Origin: CAVQMC01 sp963713505 | GTDB taxonomy: Bacteria; Bacteroidota; Ignavibacteria; Ignavibacteriales; Ignavibacteriaceae | Assembly (NCBI GenBank): GCA_963713505.1 | Contig: CAVQMC010000002.1 | Coordinates: forward strand, 248,001-312,000 | Reading direction: 5' to 3' | DNA length: 64,000 nt | Part shown: one piece after another, positions 56,599 through 64,000 of the stretch | Layout: each line of letters starts with the position of its first letter | Numbering within the stretch: position 1 is the first letter of the stretch | The notes under the pieces: generated by a model | Databases searched by the model: none | Seen by the model: only the letters and a program-made list of their open reading frames with translations | Told to the model about the DNA's origin: nothing | Translations under genes and position numbers: made by a program

Positions 56599-57570
56599 AT
56601 GAAAGTAAAAACATTTTTATTTTGTTTGGTATTTATAACTTTTAGCATGGTTGATATTATGTCACAAACATTTTATGCAGATCCATTTGCTCATACATTT
56701 TCGATTGTGGCCAGGGATCCTGAAACAGGAGAAATGGGAGTTGCCGTTCAATCGCATTGGTTTTCTGTTGGAACCGAGGTGACATGGGGTGAAGCTGGAG
56801 TTGGAGTTATTGCAACACAATCATTCATAAATGTTTCATTTGGTCCAAGAGGATTAGAAATGCTTAAATCCGGAATGACAGCAAAGCAAGTTGTTGATTC
56901 CTTGATAGCTGCTGATGAGGGAAGGGATTTGAGACAATTGGCAGTTTTAGATGCTTCGGGAAATGTTGCTTCTTACACAGGGAAAAATTGTGTCCCGGCT
57001 GCAGGAAATATCGTTGGTAACAATTTTTCAGTTCAAGCGAATTTAATGCTTAACAATACCGTATGGCCCGCAATGGCAGATGCATTCAAAAAATCAAACG
57101 GACCGCTTGCAGAAAGAATGGTTACTGCATTGGAAGCAGGTCAAAAAGTAGGGGGTGATATTAGAGGAAGACAATCTGCCGCACTTTTAGTAGTAAAAGG
57201 AAAATCAACCGGGGAAGTCTGGAAAGATAGATTAATTGATCTAAGAGTTGATGACAGCCCTGAACCAATTAAAGAGTTAAAACGATTATTAAAACTTCAT
57301 CGCGCTTATGATCATATGAATGCCGGAGATCTTGCTGTTGAAAAAAATGATATGCCGAAAGCTTTAAAGGAATATTCAACTGCGGAACAAATGTTTCCTG
57401 ATAATCTTGAAATGAAATTTTGGCATGCTGTAACTTTAGCTAATAACGGAAGAATTAAAGAATCATTACCAATTTTTAAAGAAGTTTTTGATAAAAATAA
57501 AAATTGGAGAATTTTAACACCCAGACTTGTGCCTGTTGGTCTTATTAAATGTAGACTGAAGATCAGTTAA
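56599..57570 (+). CDS. exported DUF1028-family protein with TPR-like tail
   Basis: 323 residues: signal peptide (1 to about 22, ending IMSQ), then a DUF1028 domain (AHTFSIVARDPETGEMGVAV, GVIATQSFINVSFGPRGL and YTGKNC). The Thr/Ser after the signal is where an Ntn-hydrolase nucleophile would sit in this fold. The last 90 residues form TPR-like helices (DMPKALKEYSTAEQMFPDN). Enzyme activity of DUF1028 is unproved. Confidence 0.8.
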   Translation: MKVKTFLFCLVFITFSMVDIMSQTFYADPFAHTFSIVARDPETGEMGVAVQSHWFSVGTEVTWGEAGVGVIATQSFINVSFGPRGLEMLKSGMTAKQVVDSLIAADEGRDLRQLAVLDASGNVASYTGKNCVPAAGNIVGNNFSVQANLMLNNTVWPAMADAFKKSNGPLAERMVTALEAGQKVGGDIRGRQSAALLVVKGKSTGEVWKDRLIDLRVDDSPEPIKELKRLLKLHRAYDHMNAGDLAVEKNDMPKALKEYSTAEQMFPDNLEMKFWHAVTLANNGRIKESLPIFKEVFDKNKNWRILTPRLVPVGLIKCRLKIS

Positions 57571-57640
57571 AAACCATTATTAATTTAAGATAATTCATTA
57601 AAGTTATTTCCAAGTTTATAATTTAAAATGAGTATTTAAA

Positions 57641-60250
57641 ATGAAATCAACACTTACCTTAATATTTACATTTATTATTTCACTTTATTTGATGATACAT
57701 TGGTTTGACAATAAAATTTCACATTCAAATAAAGATGAAAAGATTGAAACTAGAAGAAAATATAACAATAAATTGTATCCAACTGAATGGGATTGGCTAC
57801 AAAGAACATTTCCATATTATAAATCCGATCCGGATGTTTATAAAGAGGCATTGAAAAAAGTTAAAGAAATGAGAAAGGATGCAAAGAATTTAGCTCTTAA
57901 GAAAAATTCAGTTTTAGAAAATTGGCAGTTTGCCGGACCAAATAACATTGGCGGAAGAGTTGTTGATATTGAATTCAATCCATCTGATCCGAATATTGTT
58001 TATGCAGGAGCTGCAACCGGAGGCGTTTATAAATCAACTGATAAAGGAGTTACCTGGTTTTCTATATTTGATGATATTTCTGTTTTTACAATTGGGGATA
58101 TTGCAATTGATCCAAGTAACCGGATATAATTTATGTTGGAACAGGAGAAGCAAACGGAGGTCATAATAATTTTCCGGGAGGTGGAATATTTAAATCAACC
58201 GATGCAGGAAGTACCTGGGAATTTAAAGGATTAACAAATACAGCTTCTATTGGAAGAATAATTATTGATCCATCAAATACTCAAAATATATATGTGGCGG
58301 CAGTTGGTTCATATTTCAGTCCTAATCCTGAAAGAGGTGTTTATAAAAGCATTGATGGTGGAAATAATTGGCAGCAGTCATTATTTGTTAGTGATTCCAC
58401 CGGAGCAATTGATTTGAGTTATGGATCCTACTAATCCTTCGTTTTTAATGGCAGCTATGTGGGAAAGAGTAAGAAGACCTAATAGTTCTCATTTGTACGG
58501 CCCAACAAGCGGAATTTATAGAACAACAAACGGCGGAACAAATTGGCAATTACTCGGTCCATCAACTGGATTACCTGATGCAAATTCTCAAAATATTGGA
58601 AGAATAGGTTTGGCAATAAGTGAATCAAATCCCAATATTTCTTATGCTCTGTATAATGACGGCAGTTATTATACAGGACTTTATAAAACCACCAATTATG
58701 GAGATAACTGGGTATCCGTTGATACTGATAATGAAATTAATGGCGGTACAAGTAATTTTTCATGGTATTTTGGGCAAATTAGGATAAATCCTGTCAATCC
58801 AAATATTATTTATGCAATGGATGTCGCATTTATGCGCTCAACCGATGGAGGCTCAAGCTGGCCATTAATTTACGGATATGGAGGACCAAATCAGCTTCAT
58901 GTTGATCATCATGCTTTAGCCTTTGATCCTAACAATTCTAATTACATTATAAACGGAAATGACGGTGGAATAAATATTTCTACAGACGGCGGGACAACAT
59001 GGCAGAACAGAGCACATATTCCGGCTACACAATTTTATGAAATCGGACTGGATTATAATAATCCCGACAAACTTTATGGCGGCACACAAGATAATAATAC
59101 TATTAGAACTCAAACAGGGAATACTGATGATTGGCAAAGCATATTTGGCGGGGATGGTTTTTATGTTACTGTTGATTACACAAATCCGAATATAATTTAT
59201 GCAGAATCCCAATTTGGAAATCTGGGTAAATCAACTGACGGAGGATTTAATTTTTTTAGTGCTTTAAATGGCATCCCTTCTACTGAACCGACTAATTGGT
59301 CCACTCCTGTTGTAATGGATCCAAATAATCATAGCAAACTTTATTACGGAACTAATAAGTTATATCGAACCACAGACGGTGCACAAAGTTGGAATGCTGT
59401 AAGCCCGAGTTTAACAGATTATGTGCCGGGATCTAGATTAGGTACAATTACCACAATTGATATTGCTCCAACTGATTCTAATGTAATATATGTAGGAACT
59501 GATGACAGCCATGTTTGGGTTACAACAGACAACGGTAATAATTGGGATGATATTTCTTCAACTCTACCTTATAGATGGGTTACAAGGGTAAAGGTAGATC
59601 CAAATAACAAAAATAATATTTACGTTACTTTCAGTGGACTGAAATGGAGAGATCCGCAGCCGCATGTATTCAAAAGTACTAATATGGGACAAAATTGGAC
59701 TGATATAAGTTCAAATCTTCCCGATGCTCCTGTTGATGCTTTTGCTGTTGATTATAATGATCCGAATAGGCTTTACTTGGGAAATGATGTAGGTGCCTTT
59801 GTCAGTTTCAATGGCGGCAATAAATGGTATATACTTGGAGGAAATCTTCCAGCAGTTCCCGTAAATGATATGAAAATTCATCCAACACAAAATTATCTGG
59901 CAATTGGTACACATGGAAGATCAATGTATAAAATTGATCTTAATAACATAGTTGCGTTTACAGAAGAAAATAATTTTAATACAGTAAATAATTTTGAACT
60001 TTATCAAAATTATCCAAATCCCTTTAATCCTTCTACAACGATTAAGTATAATATAACCGGGAATAATTTTGTGAGTCTTAAGGTTTATGACTTATTAGGA
60101 AAAGAAGTTGCAGCACTTGTAAATGAAACAAAACAAGCAGGTTCATATCAAGTTAATTTTAATGGAAGCAGCTTTCCAAGCGGCGTATATTTTTATAAAC
60201 TTACTTATGGAAATAAATCGATTACAAAAAAAATGATTCTATTAAAGTGA
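57641..60250 (+). CDS. T9SS-exported BNR/VPS10-like repeat protein, two frameshifts that cancel
   Basis: About 870 residues. After a signal region comes a beta-propeller with many BNR/sortilin-type repeats (GGVYKSTDKGVTW, TTNGGTNW, TDNGNNWDDISS). It ends in a T9SS sorting domain (NYPNPFNPSTTIKYNI to KKMILLK). At about 58118-58122 a base seems missing (restoring it gives IDPSNPDIIYVGTGEANGG), and at about 58414-58418 one is extra (removing it gives AIDLVMDPTNPSFLM). Both repairs restore the repeat pattern, so these are probably consensus errors. Such proteins can be glycoside hydrolases, but I see no catalytic signature. Confidence 0.85.
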
Positions 60251-60299
60251 TTTAGGTTTAAACAAAAACTTTTTGTCACTAATTTTTTAGTAAAATTTG

Positions 60300-60325
60300 T
60301 TAATTATTCAAATTTGAATAATTAA
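60300..60325. other. 26-base perfect AT-rich palindrome
   Basis: Left half TTAATTATTCAAA with its exact inverted copy following at once. Located between the BNR gene and ppc, 50 bp after the stop. Could be a weak terminator or a binding site; it has no T-run. Confidence 0.6.
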
Positions 60326-60420
60326 ATTATACCTGATATAAATCATTTCTCTGTGATTTTTTAAGAATAATTCATTATATATAATAACAATTTCCTTCTC
60401 CTATAAAAACAAGTAGATCT

Positions 60421-63176
60421 ATGAATAATTCAAATTCAAAAGAGCAGCTAAGTAAAGAAATTAAAAACCTTGGAATAATACTTGGTGAAGTTCTTATTGA
60501 ACAGGCAGGCAGAAAACTTTTTGAACAAGTTGAAAGCTTAAGAAAATTAACAAGAAGTTTAAGAGCTAATTATGATAAAAAAACAATTATAAAAATTCGA
60601 TCCATTGTAAAAAATTTAAATCTTAAAGAATCAAGAAATGTTATAAGAGCTTTTTCAATTTATTTTATTCTTGTAAATGCAGCTGATGAAGTTAATAAAA
60701 TTATTATTGATAGAAAAAATGAAAACAACCGGAAAATTAAAAACCCAGATTATTTTGATGAAGCATTTGTAAAAATAAAAAAACTTAATCTTTCCGAATC
60801 AACCATTAAGAAAATATTAAATTCAGTTGAAATAATTCCTGTATTTACTGCGCATCCCACTGAAGCTACAAGACAAACGATTCTCAAAAAAATATTGATA
60901 ATAAGTAATCTGCTTTTGAAAAGACAGCTTACTTTTTGTACAGAACAAGAATTAATACAAATCCGTGAAAAAATAAAAACAGAAATTACATTATTATGGC
61001 AGTCAACCGAAATTCGTTTCAGTAAGATTACAATTCAAGATGAAATAATACGCGGTTTGTTTTTCTTTAGAGAAGGTATATATAAAAATTTATCTGATTT
61101 CTATTCAAGATTAAATGAATCATTTAATAACAATTTATTTAAGATAGACAATATCCCGCCATTGATAAAATTTGGTTCATGGATCGGTAGCGACAGAGAC
61201 GGTCATCCATTTGTTACGGAAGATATTACAAAGTATGCTTTTAATCTAAACCGTGAAACCATCATTAATCTTTATTTGGAAGAATTAAATCAAATTTATG
61301 AAGAATTAAGTATTTCTAATAAAGTTAAAAATGTTAGTAAGAAATTATTACAGTCGGTTAATAAAGATAGAATTGATTTAAATATAAATGCTACAGACAA
61401 TAAATTTAGAGAACCAACTGAAGTTTATCGATCCAAATTATATTTAATTCATAAAAAATTGGAAGCTGTTCTTAATAAAGATGCTGAACAATACTATTTA
61501 TCTGCTGATGAATTAATTAATGATTTAGAAATAATAAAAAACAGTCTTGAAAAAAATGAAGGAGATTTAATAGTAAAAAATCTCATAAGACCTTTTATCT
61601 TAAAAGTAAAAACATTCGGTTTTCATTTTATTAAAATGGATATCCGTCAAAATGCAAATCTGCTTAGAAGAACTATAAACGAAATTTTCAGAATAAATAA
61701 TATTAGAAGTAACTTTTCTAAATTAAGTGAAGATGAAAAAATTAAATTGCTTACAGAGCAAATATTAAATCCGCGGCCATTAACAAACAAGTTTATGAAA
61801 CTTTCTTCCGAAAGCAGGAAAGTGCTTAATGAAATTGGATTAATTAAATGGGCAAAAGAAAATATTTCAAAAAATTCTGCCGATGATTATATTATCAGCA
61901 ACAGTGCATTTGTTTCCGATGTTTTAACTGCATTAATTCTTAAGCAAGGAAGCTGGGCTTGTTAAAGTAGATTCAAGTGGAATATTTTCGTCTGATATCG
62001 ATATCCTTCCTTTATTTGAAACCATTGAAGATTTAAGAAATTCATTTGCTGTAATGCAGAAACTTTATGAAAATATTGCTTATAAAAAACATATACAGCT
62101 TCGTGACAAAACACAAAAAATTATGCTGGGTTATTCAGATAGTAATAAAGACGGCGGAATAGTTGCTTCTAACTTTGAACTTTATAAAGCTCAAATTGAA
62201 TTGAAAAATATATCAGATAAAAAGAAAATAAGTCTGGTACTTTTTCATGGTCGAGGTGGAAGTATTTCCAGGGGAGGCGGACCGGTTAATCAGTCTATTC
62301 TTGCACAGCCGCCGGGAACCATTCAGGGAAAAATTAAAATTACGGAACAGGGAGAAATGATTTCTTCAAAATATCTTATACCTGATGTGGCTAAAAAAAG
62401 TCTGGAGATAATTACTTCAGCGGTTTTAATAAAATCAATACGTTCTGTTAAAAATATACAGCGACCGGAAATTGATACTTATATTAAAAAATTTGAAAAG
62501 TTATCGGAATATTCCTTTGAACATTATCGTAATCTTATAGAGCAAAATAATTTTATTGATTATTTCAGAACTGTTACACCAATTGATATAATAGAGAATA
62601 TTGAAATCGGTTCTAGACCTTCTTCCAGAAAAAAATCAAATGATATTTCATTTCTGCGTGCTATTCCATGGGTATTTTCATGGACTCAAAACAGGCAGAC
62701 AATTTCCGGATGGTATGGATTTCGGATTTCGCAGTTGAAACTGCATTAAAAGAAAAAGTTATATCAATAAAAGAACTTCAAAGTATGTACGTTAATGGAA
62801 ATTTTTTAATTCGCTTGTACAGAATATAGAAATGGTTCTCTTTAAAACAGATATGATGATTGCAGAAGAATATCTTTCATTAAATAAAAATAATTATGCT
62901 GGAAAGATTTTTAATCTTATAAAAAATGAATATGAAAAATCTGTAAAATATATCTTAATAATATCCGGTGAAAAAGAGTTACTTGCAAATAACAAACAAC
63001 TGCTAAAAACTTTAAGCTTAAGAAATCCTTATATAGATCCGATTAGTTTTATACAGATTAACTTAATTAAACAATATAGAAAATCCATTCCGGGTAAAAA
63101 GAAAAACGAAGAATTGCTTGATGTTTTAAGAACAAGCGTAAACGGAGTTGCTGCCGGAATTAAAAACACTGGTTAG
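60421..63176 (+). CDS. ppc: phosphoenolpyruvate carboxylase, several probable indel errors
   Basis: Adds bicarbonate to PEP to make oxaloacetate, refilling the TCA cycle. About 918 residues when joined, normal for the family. Catalytic His145 is in TAHPTEATR. Also seen: GSWIGSDRDGHPFVT, GYSDSNKDGG, the FHGRGGSISRGGGP loop, and the typical C-terminal AAGIKNTG. Frame breaks: an extra C near 61945 (repair gives KKEAGLVKVDSSG), two extra Cs near 62723 and 62730 (repair gives GFGFAVETALKEK), and a missing T near 62796 (repair gives VNWKFFNSLVQNIEM). All repairs fit the family closely. Confidence 0.92.
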
Positions 63177-63312
63177 TTAATATTATCTTTATTGAATTTT
63201 GATCTTATTTTTTTATTTCATCAAATTCTATAACCGTCCATCAAGTTATTATTTGTATCCTGCCGCCGGATAATTAAATTAAAAATCATTTTAACCATTA
63301 AGAGGAAAAATC

Positions 63313-64000
63313 ATGAAAAGCAGCCTTTCTATTTTGCGGGTTTCTATCATTTTGTCTTTCCTGTTTTTATTTAACGGCATTTCTTTTTCTCAGCAATTAA
63401 CCATTCCTATGGCTAGTCAAAAAGCCTCTGTCAGCCAAAGAATCGGACTAACCGATATAACTATTGATTATCATAGGCCTGGAGTTAAAGGCAGACAAAT
63501 TTGGGAAAAACTTGTTCCTTATAATGAAGTTTGGCGGGCAGGAGCAAATGAGAATACAACTATTTCATTTACAGATCCTGTTATAATTGAAGGAAAAGAT
63601 ATTGCTGCCGGAAAATATGGCTTACACATGATTCCAACCGAAAATGATTGGACAATTATATTTAGTAAAAATAATTGGTCGTGGGGAAGCTTTTTCTATG
63701 ATCCGGAAGATGATGCACTTCGGGTAAATGTAAAACCGGAAAGTGCAGATTTTCAAGAATGGCTTTCATATTCATTTGAAGAACCTTCCTCTAATTCTGT
63801 AACCGCAGTTCTGCATTGGGAAAAGTTAAAAATCCCGATCAAAATTCAAATTGATGTTAAAAAAGTTGTACTTGATCATTTCAAAAAAGAACTGGATAAT
63901 TTACAGGGTTTTAGCTGGCAGGCCTGGAATCAAGCCGCAGCCTATTGCTTATTTAATGATTATAATTTTGATCAATCAATAAAATGGAGTGACAGATCAA
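63313..64000 (+). CDS. DUF2911 exported protein, 3'-truncated by the window
   Basis: 229 codons are visible, with AGAGG as ribosome site. Signal peptide ends near ISFSQ (residue about 27). The core has ASVSQRIGLTDITIDYHRPG, VPYNEVWRAGANENTTISF and KYGLHMIPTENDWTIIF, matching DUF2911, a periplasmic beta-sandwich family of unknown function. A helical tail (AWNQAAAYCLFNDYNFDQ) begins before the edge. Runs off the window. Confidence 0.85.
   Translation, partial: MKSSLSILRVSIILSFLFLFNGISFSQQLTIPMASQKASVSQRIGLTDITIDYHRPGVKGRQIWEKLVPYNEVWRAGANENTTISFTDPVIIEGKDIAAGKYGLHMIPTENDWTIIFSKNNWSWGSFFYDPEDDALRVNVKPESADFQEWLSYSFEEPSSNSVTAVLHWEKLKIPIKIQIDVKKVVLDHFKKELDNLQGFSWQAWNQAAAYCLFNDYNFDQSIKWSDRS

Overview
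This AT-rich Gram-negative window most likely comes from the Ignavibacteria or a close relative within the Bacteroidota/Chlorobiota group. The evidence is two secreted proteins with C-terminal type IX secretion (T9SS) sorting domains (one with the NYPNPFNPSTTIKY signature), many outer-membrane barrels and SPI signal peptides ending in xAQ, frequent TTG/GTG starts, and the gene order LytR_C domain protein - rsfS - argS. This assignment is inference from motifs; no phylogeny was run.

Region 1-1000 holds the end of dapF and a small conserved ORF, closed by a clear terminator. Region 1117-10613 is the most striking part. A membrane b-type-cytochrome-like protein and a membrane-anchored TPR protein come first. 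A separate promoter then drives a membrane-anchored Fe-S/FAD/NAD oxidoreductase, a 20-CXXCH cytochrome, a 43-CXXCH cytochrome containing a 216-bp tandem repeat array, and a beta-barrel outer-membrane protein, nearly without gaps. I read it as a candidate conduit that carries electrons from the inner membrane and cytoplasm to the cell surface. An outer-membrane barrel protein, a PHP-domain protein and tRNA-Arg(CCG) follow.

Region 13.5-30 kb is mainly housekeeping: a TPR membrane protein, efp, accB, accC, gcvH, guaA, a TPR gene, a TPR/periplasmic-binding-protein fusion, radC, a coiled-coil lipoprotein with a LysM partner, phoH, mazG (reverse), a RidA-family gene, panD, a LytR_C protein, rsfS and argS. 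Region 29.7-34.2 kb (reverse) is surE, a PhzF-like gene, a VWA membrane protein and comF. Region 34.3-43.8 kb is a tight forward cluster: pgeF, folB, folK, a deoxynucleoside kinase, a small membrane protein, a family 9 glycosyltransferase and Ppx/GppA, then lepA, lepB and a T9SS-exported subtilase.

Region 44-54 kb carries an O-methyltransferase, MarR with a visible operator, YigZ, uvrA, two tandem aldo/keto reductases (one broken), a TauE/SafE permease and an RNase Z-like metallohydrolase. Region 54-64 kb carries a CocE-type hydrolase, a lone Y1 (IS200-type) transposase, a DUF1028 protein, a T9SS-exported BNR/sortilin-like protein, ppc and a partial DUF2911 protein.

At least eight genes that should be intact (dapF, accC, the 18.8 kb TPR gene, radC, argS, one aldo/keto reductase, the BNR protein, ppc) are split by one-base indels, mostly extra bases in short homopolymers. 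Reading through them restores family-typical sequence, so I annotate them as whole genes with probable consensus errors rather than as true pseudogenes, except for the aldo/keto reductase, which also has an in-frame stop.
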